Assembly (NCBI GenBank): GCA_027310305.1
Contig: DAIDBD010000127.1
Span: forward strand, 34,208 to 98,207
DNA: 64,000 nucleotides
Source of the DNA: Herminiimonas sp.
Lineage (GTDB): Bacteria > Pseudomonadota > Gammaproteobacteria > Burkholderiales > Burkholderiaceae_D
Direction: 5' to 3'
Shown here: piece after piece, positions 31,403 to 41,918 of the stretch
Layout of the letters: each line of letters starts with the position of its first letter
Position numbering within the stretch: the first letter of the stretch is position 1
Program-made: the position numbers and the translations under genes
The notes under the pieces: model-generated
Told to the model about the DNA's origin: nothing
Seen by the model: the letters and a program-made list of their open reading frames with translations, nothing else
The model's database searches: none

Positions 31403-32053
31403 ATGGCATACGATCTCGAAGAACAGGAACAGATGGCCTCCATCAAGGCCTGGTGGAACCAACACGGCAATCTGGTGACCTGGCTGCTCATCATTGTGCT
31501 GGCCGCTTATGCAGCCTGGTCCGGCTGGAATTATTACCAGCGCAATCAGTCGGCGCAAGCCGCACAGCTTTACGAAGAACTGCAGAAATCGGTTACCGCA
31601 AAGGATACCGCAAGGGTTCAGCGTGCGGCAGCCGACATGGAGGACAAGTTCAGCAAGACTGCCTATGCGCAGATGGGTGCGCTGACGGCAGCCAAGAGCG
31701 CATTCGATGCGAATGATTTGAAGACGGCGAAAGCACAGTTGCAATGGGTGGTCGACAATGGGCTTGATGCCGAATACAAGGCAATTGCAAAGATCCGGCT
31801 GGCCGGTGTCCTGCTCGATGAAAAAGCATATGACGAAGGCTTGAAACTGATGTCCGGCGATTTTCCGGTGCAGTTTGCAGGGATCGTTGCCGATCGTAAA
31901 GGCGATATCCTGGTTGCACAGAACAAGCTGGAAGAGGCGCGCGCCGCTTACCAGCTTGCGCTCGATAAAACGGATCAAAAAAATCCGGGCCGTCAGCTTA
32001 TTCAATTGAAACTGGATGCGATTGGCGGCGCACCTGCCAAAGCTGCGGCTTAA
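31403..32053 (+). CDS. yfgM: YfgM-like SecYEG-associated TPR protein
   Basis: 216 residues. An acidic cytoplasmic start (MAYDLEEQEQMASIKAWW), one membrane helix about 24-43 (LVTWLLIIVLAAYAAWSG), then a periplasmic TPR_21-type domain (FSKTAYAQMGALTAAKSAFDANDLKTAK..., AIAKIRLAGVLLDEKAYDEGL). This is the ancillary SecYEG translocon subunit YfgM of E. coli, which binds PpiD and hands over exported proteins. Its place between hisS and bamB matches the gammaproteobacterial hisS-yfgM-bamB-der order. Confidence 0.94.
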   Translation: MAYDLEEQEQMASIKAWWNQHGNLVTWLLIIVLAAYAAWSGWNYYQRNQSAQAAQLYEELQKSVTAKDTARVQRAAADMEDKFSKTAYAQMGALTAAKSAFDANDLKTAKAQLQWVVDNGLDAEYKAIAKIRLAGVLLDEKAYDEGLKLMSGDFPVQFAGIVADRKGDILVAQNKLEEARAAYQLALDKTDQKNPGRQLIQLKLDAIGGAPAKAAA

Positions 32054-32081
32054 TTACAAGCAAATGAGCAAAGGGGAAAAA

Positions 32082-33239
32082 ATGCGTATCGCAGCGAAGC
32101 TCGCATCTGCAGGGTTGATGGTCGTACTGGCAGGGTGTTCGACGCTCTCTTCGTTGAATCCTTTTGCCAGCAAGCCTGCGCCGCGCAATCCGCCGGCACA
32201 ATTGGTGGACTTCAAGCCGACTATGGCAATTCGCTCCGCATGGTCAACCCCGGTCGGCAGTGCGGGCAGATTTGTTTTTTCGCCTGCCGCCGCAAACGGC
32301 AGCCTGTTTGCGGCGGCGGCAGATGGCTCCGTCATGCGCATCGAAGCCGCCAGCGGCCAATCCGCGTGGCGGATCAATGCCGGCATGCCTTTGACTGCCG
32401 GCGTCGGCAGCGACGGCAATACCGTTGCGGTCGTCGGTGAAAAAGGCATGGTGCTGGCATTTGACGGTGCGGGAAAATTACGCTGGAAAGCCCAAGCATC
32501 AAGCGAAGTGTTATCCGCCCCGGCGGTGGGCGAAGGGCTGGTCATCGTGCGCAGCATGGACAACCGCATCGTCGCGTTTGATGCCGATTCCGGAACACGC
32601 CGCTGGGCGGTGCAGCGTACCGCACCGCCATTGACTTTGCGCACTGCGCCGGGCATTGCCATTGCAGGCACAACCGCTTTTGTGGCATTGCCGGGCGGGA
32701 AATTGCTGGCGTTGGCGTTGACCAACGGCGGCCCCCGCTGGGAAGTGGCGGTAGGCGACCCGCGCGGCGCCACCGAACTGGAACGCATTGCGGATGTATC
32801 CGGCATGCCGGTCGTAATTGGGGGCGATGTATGCGCAGTGGCTTATCAGGGCCGCATCGGCTGTGTGGATGCGGTCACCGGCGCTTCCCGCTGGGCCAGG
32901 AAATTTTCCAGCGAAGTGGGCTTGGGAGCAGATGAGCGCTTCGTATTTGCCGCCGATGAGCGCGGTGTTCTGAACGCATTCATGCGCGACACCGGGGTCA
33001 GCGTATGGCGTAACAAGGAACTTGCCAACCGCCGGCTATCAGCGCCAGTTTCGTTCGGACGTGCGGTTGCGGTTGGCGACGGCCAGGGCTACATTCATTT
33101 TCTTTCCCGCGAAGACGGCGCTTTTATCGCACGTGCCGGCACCGATGGGAGTTCAATTGTTGCCGCTCCTTTGGTGACGGGTGCGAATCTGATTTTTCAA
33201 ACTCAAGCAGGGACAGTGGTTGCATTAGCGGCCGACTAA
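32082..33239 (+). CDS. bamB: Outer membrane assembly lipoprotein BamB
   Basis: 385 residues. Signal peptide with lipobox VVLAGC (Cys19). The rest is an eight-bladed beta-propeller of PQQ-like repeats, seen as [51 protein letters not shown], and [17 protein letters not shown]. It is part of the BAM complex that inserts beta-barrel proteins. AAGGGG (32071-32076) is well placed for the ATG at 32082; an in-frame ATG at 32064 lacks a comparable site. It is followed 7 bases later by der. Confidence 0.96.
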   Translation: MRIAAKLASAGLMVVLAGCSTLSSLNPFASKPAPRNPPAQLVDFKPTMAIRSAWSTPVGSAGRFVFSPAAANGSLFAAAADGSVMRIEAASGQSAWRINAGMPLTAGVGSDGNTVAVVGEKGMVLAFDGAGKLRWKAQASSEVLSAPAVGEGLVIVRSMDNRIVAFDADSGTRRWAVQRTAPPLTLRTAPGIAIAGTTAFVALPGGKLLALALTNGGPRWEVAVGDPRGATELERIADVSGMPVVIGGDVCAVAYQGRIGCVDAVTGASRWARKFSSEVGLGADERFVFAADERGVLNAFMRDTGVSVWRNKELANRRLSAPVSFGRAVAVGDGQGYIHFLSREDGAFIARAGTDGSSIVAAPLVTGANLIFQTQAGTVVALAAD

Positions 33240-33246
33240 CAATTTG

Positions 33247-34590
33247 ATGAAGCCGGTTATTGCACTTGTAGGCCGACCCAATGTCGGCAAGTCCACGTTA
33301 TTCAATCGGCTGACTCGCTCGCGTGATGCGCTGGTCGCCGATCTTCCCGGGTTGACACGCGATCGGCATTACGGCGAAGGCAGAATGGGCGAGCGCCCTT
33401 TTCTGGTGATCGATACCGGCGGCTTCGAACCGGTCGCAAAAGAAGGCATCATGCATGAAATGGCCAAGCAGACCAAGCAGGCCGTGGCGGAAGCCGACGT
33501 CGTCATTTTCATTGTCGACGGCCGTCAAGGCTTGACGCCTCACGACAAGACCATCACGGAATTTTTGCGCAAATCCGGTCGTTCGGTGATGTTGGTGGTC
33601 AATAAATCCGAGGGCATGAAATATACGTCGGTCGCAGCCGATTTCTATGAACTCGGACTGGGTGATCCCTATGTCATTTCCGCTGCGCATGGCGACGGCG
33701 TGATGGATCTCGTGGATGAATCGCTTGATATCGCATTCGCGCAGCGGCCCGTCGGAGACGAACAGCCCGCGGCATCGGCCAGGGACATCAAGATCGCCAT
33801 CGTCGGGCGTCCGAACGTCGGTAAATCGACACTTGTAAATACGCTTCTTGGCGAAGAGCGCGTGATTGCCTTCGACATGCCTGGAACGACGCGCGATTCG
33901 ATCGAAATCCCGTTCGAGCGCGACGGCAAGCATTACACGCTGATCGACACGGCAGGCATACGGCGGCGCGGCAAGGTGTTCGAAGCGATCGAAAAATTCT
34001 CGGTAGTAAAAACCTTGCAGTCGATTTCAGAAGCCAATGTCGTTCTGCTCCTGCTTGATGCGCAGCAAGACATATCCGAGCAGGACGCGCATATCGCGGG
34101 ATTCATCCTGGAGTCGGGACGAGCTTTGGTGGTCTGCGTCAATAAGTGGGATGGATTGACCGGCGATCGGCGCGATGAAATCAAGATCGACCTGGAGCGC
34201 AAGCTGAGTTTTCTGTCTTTTGCAAAATTCCATTTCATCTCTGCCTTGAAATCGACCGGCATTGCGCCTGCGATGAAATCGATCGATGCGGCTTACGCCG
34301 CGGCGATGGCTGATTTACCTACGCCGAAACTCACCCGCGCATTGATCGAAGCGGTAGAGCATCAACAGCCGCGCCGCAAGGGATCGATTCGGCCCAAACT
34401 GCGCTATGCGCATCAGGGCGGCCAAAATCCGCCGATTATCGTTATTCACGGTAATGCGCTGGAAGCGGTCGATGCAAACTACAAGCGCTATCTCGAAAAA
34501 CACTTTCGCGAAACTTTTTCATTAGTTGGCACTCCATTACGTATAGAGTTGCGTTCCAGTAAAAATCCTTATGCCAGGAATGAAAAATGA
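33247..34590 (+). CDS. der: Ribosome biogenesis GTPase Der (EngA)
   Basis: 447 residues with two tandem GTPase domains: P-loop 1 [14 protein letters not shown] (6-19) with DTGGFE and NKSEG, and P-loop 2 [14 protein letters not shown] (about 185-198) with [11 protein letters not shown] and NKWDG. The C-terminal KH-like domain ends in [15 protein letters not shown], typical of the family. It is needed for 50S subunit maturation. The ATG at 33247 is preceded by an in-frame TTG that is not needed. It is the last gene before a 130-base gap leading to hfq. Confidence 0.97.
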   Translation: MKPVIALVGRPNVGKSTLFNRLTRSRDALVADLPGLTRDRHYGEGRMGERPFLVIDTGGFEPVAKEGIMHEMAKQTKQAVAEADVVIFIVDGRQGLTPHDKTITEFLRKSGRSVMLVVNKSEGMKYTSVAADFYELGLGDPYVISAAHGDGVMDLVDESLDIAFAQRPVGDEQPAASARDIKIAIVGRPNVGKSTLVNTLLGEERVIAFDMPGTTRDSIEIPFERDGKHYTLIDTAGIRRRGKVFEAIEKFSVVKTLQSISEANVVLLLLDAQQDISEQDAHIAGFILESGRALVVCVNKWDGLTGDRRDEIKIDLERKLSFLSFAKFHFISALKSTGIAPAMKSIDAAYAAAMADLPTPKLTRALIEAVEHQQPRRKGSIRPKLRYAHQGGQNPPIIVIHGNALEAVDANYKRYLEKHFRETFSLVGTPLRIELRSSKNPYARNEK

Positions 34591-34663
34591 TGCGGCATGA
34601 CTTCTAGTTTTAGCAAAAAAGAGTGAAATCGTTTACATTCGACCTACGCAATTCAGCGAAGCA

Positions 34664-34720
34664 CTTGAAAAAGTTCAAGATGTCTCCACCTCCTAATCAC
34701 AACAACACAATGGAGTTTCC
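34664..34720 (+). promoter_or_regulatory. hfq leader with hairpin and possible occluded ribosome-binding site
   Basis: CTTGAA (34664-34669) pairs with TTCAAG (34674-34679). Further on, CTCCA (34684-34688) is complementary to the hfq ribosome-binding site TGGAG (34711-34715), with an AAC-AAC segment between that fits the ARN pattern bound by Hfq. E. coli Hfq represses its own translation through its leader, so autoregulation here is possible. Confidence 0.35.
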
Positions 34721-34960
34721 ATGAGCAACAAAGGGCAATTATTACAAGACCCCTTCCTCAACGCCTTGCGCAAAGAGCACGTTCCCGTTTCGATTTATCT
34801 TGTCAACGGGATAAAACTTCAGGGCCATATCGAATCTTTTGACCAATATGTTGTTTTGCTTCGCAATACCGTGACGCAAATGGTCTATAAGCATGCTATT
34901 TCCACCGTCGTTCCCGCACGCGCAGTCAATCTGAATCTTGAGTCGACAGACGCAGAATAA
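34721..34960 (+). CDS. hfq: RNA chaperone Hfq
   Basis: 79 residues, a compact betaproteobacterial Hfq with almost no C-terminal tail. Sm1 motif region [32 protein letters not shown] and Sm2 [12 protein letters not shown] (the YKH at 55-57 is the proximal RNA-binding site) are intact. It forms a hexamer that pairs small RNAs with mRNAs. TGGAG lies 5 bases before the ATG. Downstream hflX-hflK-hflC follow as in E. coli (hfq-hflX-hflKC). Upstream 130 bases contain a possible autoregulatory leader. Confidence 0.98.
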   Translation: MSNKGQLLQDPFLNALRKEHVPVSIYLVNGIKLQGHIESFDQYVVLLRNTVTQMVYKHAISTVVPARAVNLNLESTDAE

Positions 34961-34996
34961 AGCCATGCATGCGGGCTACCTGATACAGGGCTTGAT

Positions 34997-36130
34997 ATGC
35001 GTGCTGCATTAGTCGGCGTTGATTTCGGCAAAGGCGATTTCGAGGCAAGCCTCGAAGAATTGTCGCTGCTCTCCAAATCGGCAGGGGCAGTGCCAGCCGT
35101 AACCGTTATTGGCAAACGCGCCAGTCCCGATGCCGCTTTTTTTGTAGGCTCCGGCAAGGCGGATGAAATTGCCGGTGCGATAGCCGATCATCAGGTCGAT
35201 ATCGTCATTTTCAATCATGCCTTGTCGCCTGCACAGCAACGCAACCTCGAGCGGCATCTGAATGTGCGTGTTGTCGACAGGACCAGCCTGATTCTGGATA
35301 TTTTTGCGCAACGCGCGAAAAGCCACGAGGGTAAAGTTCAGGTTGAGCTTGCTCAATTGCAGCATCTTGCTACCCGGTTAATCCGCGGCTGGACCCACCT
35401 GGAACGCCAAAAAGGCGGTATCGGCTTGCGCGGTCCGGGTGAAACACAGCTTGAAACAGACCGGCGTCTGCTGGGGGAACGTGTCAAAGGGTTGCGTATC
35501 AAGCTCGATAAATTGCATCGCCAGCGTGCAACCCAGCGTCGTGCGCGAGGACGTAGTCATGCGTTTTCGGTATCGCTGGTCGGTTATACCAATGCAGGGA
35601 AATCGACGCTGTTCAATACGCTTACCAAAGCGCAGGCGTATGCGGCCGACCAATTGTTTGCGACACTGGACACGACTTCTCGCCGCGTTTATCTGGCCGA
35701 TGCAGGTAATGTGGTGATATCCGATACGGTCGGATTCATTCGCGAATTGCCTCACCAGCTGGTTGCATCATTTCGGGCCACGCTGGAGGAAACCATTCAT
35801 GCCGACTTGCTGCTGCATGTGGTCGATGCGGCCAGCCCTGCCCGAATGGAACAGATCGAGCAGGTCAACATGGTATTGAAGGAAATCGGCGCGGACCATA
35901 TTCCGCAGATTTTAATCTGGAACAAGATTGACGCGGCCGGCCTCGATCCGGCTTTGGAACGTGATGAATATGCTAGAATCCGACGTGTTTTTATCAGCGC
36001 CCGGACTGGGGATGGCATGGGTCTGCTGCGGGAAGCGGTCGCCGAATTCGCCAAAATGAACAATACAAAATCCCTTGATGGCATGGGGCCGGTTGAGCTT
36101 CATAATCTGCATGCCGAACCAACCACTTAG
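34997..36130 (+). CDS. hflX: Ribosome-associated GTPase HflX
   Basis: 377 residues. N-terminal HflX domain (AALVGVDFGKGDFEASLEEL, GSGKADEIAGAI), the conserved linker GGIGLRGPGETQLETDRRLL, and the GTPase domain with P-loop VGYTNAGKST (195-204), DTVGFIRELP and NKIDAAG. It splits stalled 70S ribosomes, mainly under heat stress. It is shorter than the E. coli protein (426), lacking much of the C-terminal domain. It lies 36 bases after hfq and 38 before hflK, so the three are probably cotranscribed. Confidence 0.96.
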   Translation: MRAALVGVDFGKGDFEASLEELSLLSKSAGAVPAVTVIGKRASPDAAFFVGSGKADEIAGAIADHQVDIVIFNHALSPAQQRNLERHLNVRVVDRTSLILDIFAQRAKSHEGKVQVELAQLQHLATRLIRGWTHLERQKGGIGLRGPGETQLETDRRLLGERVKGLRIKLDKLHRQRATQRRARGRSHAFSVSLVGYTNAGKSTLFNTLTKAQAYAADQLFATLDTTSRRVYLADAGNVVISDTVGFIRELPHQLVASFRATLEETIHADLLLHVVDAASPARMEQIEQVNMVLKEIGADHIPQILIWNKIDAAGLDPALERDEYARIRRVFISARTGDGMGLLREAVAEFAKMNNTKSLDGMGPVELHNLHAEPTT

Positions 36131-36168
36131 CATTCCAACCTATTATTTTTAAGCCGGATCGCGACAGA

Positions 36169-37449
36169 ATGCTTGTTTCCCTATTCAAGAAAATTGGCTT
36201 GATGTTTTCACTGAACGATCCCCGATGGGGCCGCGGTTCACAAAACAACGATCAAAACCAGGACGGTAAAAAGCCGAATGACGGTCCGCCGGATCTTGAC
36301 CAATTATGGCGTGATTTCAATCAGCGCTTGAACCGGCTGTTCGGCAATAAAAATAGCGGCGGCGGCGATTCCGGCGGCGGTTTTACGCCAGACATGAAGG
36401 GGGCCGGCATTGGAGCCGGGGCGGTCGCGGTTATCGTATTTTTTCTGTGGCTGGTCAGCGGCTTCTTCATTGTGCAGGAAGGCCAGACCGGCGTGGTAAT
36501 GACTTTTGGAAAATACAGCCATATGACGCCGGCGGGCTTCAACTGGCGCTGGCCTTACCCTATCCAGAGCCATGAAATCGTCAATGTGTCACAAGTCCGT
36601 ACCGTCGAAGTCGGCTATCGTTCCAGCATCAGGAACAAGCAGCCGAAAGAATCGCTGATGTTGACCGAGGATGAAAATATCATCGATATCCAGTTTGCGG
36701 TGCAGTACAGGCTGAAAAGCGCAGCAGATTGGGTTTTCAATAACCGCAACCAGGAAGAGATGGTCAAGCAAGTGGCAGAGACGTCAATTCGTGAAATAGT
36801 CGGTAAAAGCAAAATGGATTTCGTGTTATACGAAGGCCGCGAAAAGATCGCCTTTGATGCTGGCCAGTTGATGCAGAAAATACTTGATAGCTATAAGTCA
36901 GGGGTTCAAATCAGTGCCGTTACCATGCAGGGCGTTCAGCCGCCGGAACAGGTACAGGCTGCATTCGACGATGCGGTCAGAGCTGGCCAGGATCGCGAGC
37001 GTCAAAAAAACGAAGGCCAGGCGTACGCAAACGAAGTGATACCCAAGGCACGCGGTACCGCCGCGCGGCTGATGCAGGAGGCGGAAGCGTATCGCTCGCG
37101 CATCACCGCCACTGCGCAAGGCGATGCATCGCGCTTCAAGCAGGTAATGACGGAATATCAAAAGGCGCCTGCTGTCACGCGTGATCGCATGTATCTCGAA
37201 ACCATGCAGCAGATATTTTCGAACACGACCAAAATCATGATTGACACCAAGAGCGGCAATAACTTGCTGTATCTGCCGCTGGACAAGCTGATTGCCCAGA
37301 CTGTCGCAAATGAAGGAGCCGCATCCAAGCCTCCAACCGCAGGCACAACAACCGGTCCTGCGCCCGATTTGCAGTCGCTGGACGCGCAGCATCAGAAGGA
37401 TGCGCGCAGCCGCGACAGCCGCAACTCACGCGAGCGGGAGGTCAGATAA
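36169..37449 (+). CDS. hflK: FtsH protease modulator HflK
   Basis: 426 residues from this ATG. A cytoplasmic Asn/Gly/Asp-rich start (NDQNQDGKKPNDGPPDLDQLW, then GGGDSGGG), one membrane helix about 80-103 (GAVAVIVFFLWLVSGFFIV), and a periplasmic SPFH/band-7 domain (QTGVVMTFGKYSHMTPAGFNWRWPYP...). The C terminus is charged and Ser/Arg-rich. With HflC it forms a large complex around FtsH. The start is uncertain: ATG 36202 (MFSLNDPRWG) gives a protein 11 residues shorter and matches how related proteins begin. Neither has a strong ribosome-binding site. Its stop overlaps the hflC start by one base. Confidence 0.95.
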   Translation: MLVSLFKKIGLMFSLNDPRWGRGSQNNDQNQDGKKPNDGPPDLDQLWRDFNQRLNRLFGNKNSGGGDSGGGFTPDMKGAGIGAGAVAVIVFFLWLVSGFFIVQEGQTGVVMTFGKYSHMTPAGFNWRWPYPIQSHEIVNVSQVRTVEVGYRSSIRNKQPKESLMLTEDENIIDIQFAVQYRLKSAADWVFNNRNQEEMVKQVAETSIREIVGKSKMDFVLYEGREKIAFDAGQLMQKILDSYKSGVQISAVTMQGVQPPEQVQAAFDDAVRAGQDRERQKNEGQAYANEVIPKARGTAARLMQEAEAYRSRITATAQGDASRFKQVMTEYQKAPAVTRDRMYLETMQQIFSNTTKIMIDTKSGNNLLYLPLDKLIAQTVANEGAASKPPTAGTTTGPAPDLQSLDAQHQKDARSRDSRNSREREVR

Positions 37450-38333
37450 TGAATCGTCTCGTTTCTTATTCAATCGCCGCGGTGATCGGCCTTCTGCTAC
37501 TGTCGTCCACCCTATTTTTGGTCGATCAGCGTCAATATGCAGTTGTGTTTGCGCTCGGCGAAGTCAAAAAGGTGATCAGTGAGCCTGGCCTGCATTTCAA
37601 GCTGCCGCCGCCATTTCAAAACGTGATTTTCATGGACAAGCGCATCCTGACGCTTGATACGCCTGATGCGGATCGGTTCATCACTGCAGAGAAAAAGAAC
37701 ATTCTGGTCGATGCGTACGTAAAATGGAAAATCGCTGAACCAAAACTGTTTTTCGTCAGCTTTGGCGGCGACGAACGTCTCATGCAGGATCGGATGGCCC
37801 AGATAGTAAAAGCGGCGCTGAACGAAGAGATTACCAAACGCACGGTACGGGAAGTCATTTCGGGCGAGCGCGGCGCAGTAATGGCTGAGGTACAAAAGAA
37901 AGTGTCCGAAGAAGCCGGGCAAATCGGCGTCGATATCATCGACGTGCGTTTGAAGCGGGTCGATTATGTCGACCAAATCAATGCCTCGGTGTATGAGCGG
38001 ATGAAGTCGGAGCGTGCTCGCGTCGCCAATGAATTGCGTTCCACCGGTTTTGCGGAATCCGAAAAAATCCGTGCAGACGCGGATCGTCAGCGCACGGTGA
38101 TTCTGGCAGACGCGTATCGCGATGCGGAGAATATTCGTGGCGACGGCGATGCCAAGGCATCCCAAGTTTACGCTCAGGCTTTCGGCCAAAGCCCGGAATT
38201 CTATAAATTCTATCGCAGCCTGGAAGCCTATCGCGCCAGCTTCAAGAATCGTACCGACATGTTGGTGATCGACCCCAATTCCGAGTTCTTCAGTTATTTC
38301 AAGAGTGCGGGATCCGGTAACGCCAAGAAGTGA
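37449..38333 (+). CDS. hflC: FtsH protease modulator HflC
   Basis: 294 residues. N-terminal membrane helix (about 6-26, YSIAAVIGLLLLSSTLFLV) followed by DQRQYAVVFALGEVKKVISEPGLHFKLP and the SPFH core (RILTLDTPDADRFITAEKKNILVDAYVKWKI), then a long helical region ending in YRSLEAYRASFKNRTDMLVIDPNSEFFSYFK, all canonical for HflC. It assembles with HflK. The TAATG overlap (hflK stop, hflC ATG) and the neighbouring DUF2065 gene fit a transcriptional unit hflX-hflK-hflC-DUF2065-hisZ-purA. Confidence 0.97.
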   Translation: MNRLVSYSIAAVIGLLLLSSTLFLVDQRQYAVVFALGEVKKVISEPGLHFKLPPPFQNVIFMDKRILTLDTPDADRFITAEKKNILVDAYVKWKIAEPKLFFVSFGGDERLMQDRMAQIVKAALNEEITKRTVREVISGERGAVMAEVQKKVSEEAGQIGVDIIDVRLKRVDYVDQINASVYERMKSERARVANELRSTGFAESEKIRADADRQRTVILADAYRDAENIRGDGDAKASQVYAQAFGQSPEFYKFYRSLEAYRASFKNRTDMLVIDPNSEFFSYFKSAGSGNAKK

Positions 38334-38344
38334 CGCGGAGCCTT

Positions 38345-38539
38345 GTGAAAAGTCCTTGGATGATTGCGTTTGGATTGATGCTGCTGCTTGAGGGCGTCAT
38401 TCCATTTTTCTTTCCGAAGCAGTGGCGACAGACGTTTAACCGCATCACGCAATTTTCCGACGGGCAAATCCGTTTCTTTGGTTTGATAGCGTTGCTATGC
38501 GGGCTGGCGACGCTTGGCTTGATCCACTTCCTTTTCTGA
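38345..38539 (+). CDS. DUF2065 (YjeT-like) small membrane protein
   Basis: 64 residues from GTG 38345. Two hydrophobic helices (about 6-22 PWMIAFGLMLLLEGVIPFF and 44-63 FFGLIALLCGLATLGLIHFLF) with FPKQWRQTFNRITQFSDGQIR between, as in the DUF2065/YjeT family, which is regularly found right after hflC. GGAG (38337-38340) suits this start. A GTG at 38330, inside the hflC stop, would add five residues. Its role is unknown; a link to the HflKC-FtsH complex is suggested only by gene order. Confidence 0.88.
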   Translation: MKSPWMIAFGLMLLLEGVIPFFFPKQWRQTFNRITQFSDGQIRFFGLIALLCGLATLGLIHFLF

Positions 38540-38551
38540 CTTTCTTTTGTC

Positions 38552-39700
38552 ATGCCCAATTGGCTTCTTCCTGAAAACATCGCCGATGTCTTGCCGTCCG
38601 AAGCACGCAAGATCGAGGAGTTGCGCCGCGCCATACTCGATAATTTTCAACTGTACGGCTATGAACTCGTCATGCCGCCGCTGCTGGAATATCTGGAGTC
38701 GCTGACCGCTGCCGGGCAAGACATCGATTTGCGCATGTTCAAGCTGGTCGACCAGTTATCCGGGCGAACCATGGGCATGCGTGCCGACATGACTACGCAG
38801 GTTGCGCGGATCGATGCGCATTTGCTCAATCGCGCATCGGTCACCCGCTTGTGCTATGCCGGCAGCGTGTTGCATACGCGGCCATCCGGCTTGCACGCCA
38901 CGCGTGAGCCGCTGCAGATCGGCGCCGAAATCTACGGACATGCGGGCCTGGAGGCGGATGCCGAAATTCAGGAACTGGCATTGGCTTCGCTGGCGCTGGC
39001 CGGTTTTTCCCAGGTGCGTCTTGATTTGTCCCATGCAGGTGTAGTGCGTGCAATCATCGGCAATGATGCCAAGGCCCGAAAAAATGAAGCCGAACTGTAC
39101 GTCTTGTTGCGTGCCAAGGACGTACCGGGTCTGGAAGTAATGACCGCCGATTATGATGAAATGACGCGTACCGCATTATTGGCGCTGCCGGGACTGTATG
39201 GCGATGCGCAAGTCATGGCGCGCGCGCGCCGGATATTGCCGCAATTGCCGGGAATTACGGCGGCTCTCGACGAACTTGAATCGCTGCTCAAGCTTGCCGG
39301 CGGCGCCAGCGTGACGATCGATCTGGCCGATTTGCGCGGCTATCAATATGAAAGCGGTGCGATGTTCTCGATTTATGTGCCGGGCCTGCCGAATGCGGTG
39401 GCGCGCGGCGGGCGTTACGACCATGTCGGTGAAGCGTTCGGGCGCGCCCGTCCCGCGACCGGATTTTCAATGGATTTACGTGAATTGGCACGTTTGCTGC
39501 CGCGCGCCGAACGCAAGCGCTCGATTCGGGCGCCATGGGGCAGGGAGCCCGGGTTGCGCGCAAAAATTATCGAATTGCGCAGAGCGGGCGAAGTCGTGAT
39601 CCAGAATCTGCCCGGCCACGAAAATGATCAGGACGAGTTCGATTGTGACCGTGCAATGGTGCTTGAAAATGGAAACTGGGTTCTTAAAAATTTAGGTTAA
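38552..39700 (+). CDS. hisZ: ATP phosphoribosyltransferase regulatory subunit HisZ
   Basis: 382 residues. A paralogue of class II histidyl-tRNA synthetase ([47 protein letters not shown]; then [18 protein letters not shown]) that lacks the C-terminal anticodon-binding domain and ends in a short HisZ-specific part ([26 protein letters not shown]). HisZ serves as regulator of the short form of HisG in the first step of histidine synthesis; a short-form hisG is therefore expected elsewhere on the chromosome. It precedes purA by 3 bases. Confidence 0.95.
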   Translation: MPNWLLPENIADVLPSEARKIEELRRAILDNFQLYGYELVMPPLLEYLESLTAAGQDIDLRMFKLVDQLSGRTMGMRADMTTQVARIDAHLLNRASVTRLCYAGSVLHTRPSGLHATREPLQIGAEIYGHAGLEADAEIQELALASLALAGFSQVRLDLSHAGVVRAIIGNDAKARKNEAELYVLLRAKDVPGLEVMTADYDEMTRTALLALPGLYGDAQVMARARRILPQLPGITAALDELESLLKLAGGASVTIDLADLRGYQYESGAMFSIYVPGLPNAVARGGRYDHVGEAFGRARPATGFSMDLRELARLLPRAERKRSIRAPWGREPGLRAKIIELRRAGEVVIQNLPGHENDQDEFDCDRAMVLENGNWVLKNLG

Positions 39701-41017
<1,317 letters not shown>

Positions 41018-41044
41018 TCAGCGAACAAGAACAAGGGAAACACA

Positions 41045-41578
41045 GTGCCGCTATCGAACGATAAGCACCTTTGGGTAGACTGGGACGAATATCACCGCGC
41101 AATCGAAGCGCTTGCATTGATGGTGCATGAGTCAGGCTGGAAATTCGACCAGGTATTATGTCTGGCAAGAGGCGGCTTGCGACCAGGCGATATATTTTCC
41201 CGCATCTTCGATGTGCCGCTGGCGGTGCTGTCGACCAGTTCCTATCGTGAAGAAGCAGGGACAGTGCGCGGCAATCTCGATATTGGCCGGTACGTTACGA
41301 TGACCAAAGGCGCGCTGGCCGGCAGAGTGCTGCTGGTCGATGACCTGGTGGATTCAGGCGTTACGCTGGAAAAGGTGCAACAGCATTTGAAACAGGGCTT
41401 TCCGGCGGTGACAGAGGTGAAAACGGCTGTCATCTGGTGCAAGGCATGTTCATCGATGAAGCCGGACTTTTATCTGCGATATCTTGAGAGCAATCCCTGG
41501 ATTCATCAGCCATTTGAAGAATACGACAGCTTGCGCCCGCACCAGCTTGCGGTATGGATGAAAAAAGGCGAAGCGTAA
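41045..41578 (+). CDS. Phosphoribosyltransferase-domain protein
   Basis: 177 residues from a GTG start with AAGGGA 6 bases upstream (41034-41039). The type I PRPP-binding motif is VLLVDDLVDSGVTL (about 99-112), preceded by the substrate-side loop VLCLARGGLRPGDIFSR. It resembles xanthine/guanine-type phosphoribosyltransferases, but residues that define the base (hypoxanthine, guanine or xanthine) cannot be named with certainty. Placement after purA supports a purine-salvage role. A terminator and a convergent tRNA-Leu gene follow. Confidence 0.88.
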   Translation: MPLSNDKHLWVDWDEYHRAIEALALMVHESGWKFDQVLCLARGGLRPGDIFSRIFDVPLAVLSTSSYREEAGTVRGNLDIGRYVTMTKGALAGRVLLVDDLVDSGVTLEKVQQHLKQGFPAVTEVKTAVIWCKACSSMKPDFYLRYLESNPWIHQPFEEYDSLRPHQLAVWMKKGEA

Positions 41579-41642
41579 TACAAGAACGTATTAACCGAAT
41601 TGTCTGAATTGAAGCCAAACCAGGAATGAATTGGTCTTGGTC

Positions 41643-41674
41643 AAAAAAAACCGCTGACGAATCAGCGGGTTTTC
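41643..41674. terminator. Bidirectional intrinsic terminator between the phosphoribosyltransferase gene and tRNA-Leu
   Basis: CCGCTGA and TCAGCGG form a perfect 7-base stem around CGAA, with A8 on the left and GTTTT on the right. On the minus strand it ends in eight T and should stop the tRNA-Leu transcript; on the plus strand it may also serve the phosphoribosyltransferase gene. Confidence 0.88.
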
Positions 41675-41682
41675 TAATGACT

Positions 41683-41767
41683 TGGTGCCCACGGAGGGAC
41701 TCGAACCCCCACACCTTGCGGCACATGGACCTGAACCATGCGCGTCTACCAATTCCGCCACGTGGGC
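41683..41767 (-). tRNA. tRNA-Leu (anticodon CAG)
   Basis: On the minus strand the gene starts GCCCACGTGGCGGAATTGG and ends with GTGGGC, discriminator A and an encoded CCA. The acceptor arms GCCCACG/CGTGGGC pair fully, the T arm contains GGTTCGAGTCC, a variable arm of class II size is present, and the anticodon loop reads TTCAGGT, giving CAG. A strong promoter lies upstream and a terminator downstream, so it is a single-gene unit. Confidence 0.97.
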
Positions 41768-41783
41768 ATTGCGAAAGACAGAG

Positions 41784-41811
41784 ATTATAGCGTAAAACTT
41801 CCGGAAGTCAA
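41784..41811 (-). promoter_or_regulatory. Sigma70 promoter of tRNA-Leu
   Basis: On the minus strand: TTGACT (plus 41806-41811), 16 bases, TATAAT (plus 41784-41789), a perfect -10 box. The start of transcription would fall about 10 bases before the tRNA. Confidence 0.8.
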
Positions 41812-41918
41812 TTGGCAAGTGCTGTCGACACCAGTCCGGATGATGGCGCGTTAGGTAAAAATTGAACTCCTCCGTTACACTACCTGCTGTATCAATCAAC
41901 TCTAACTGAAACACCCTT

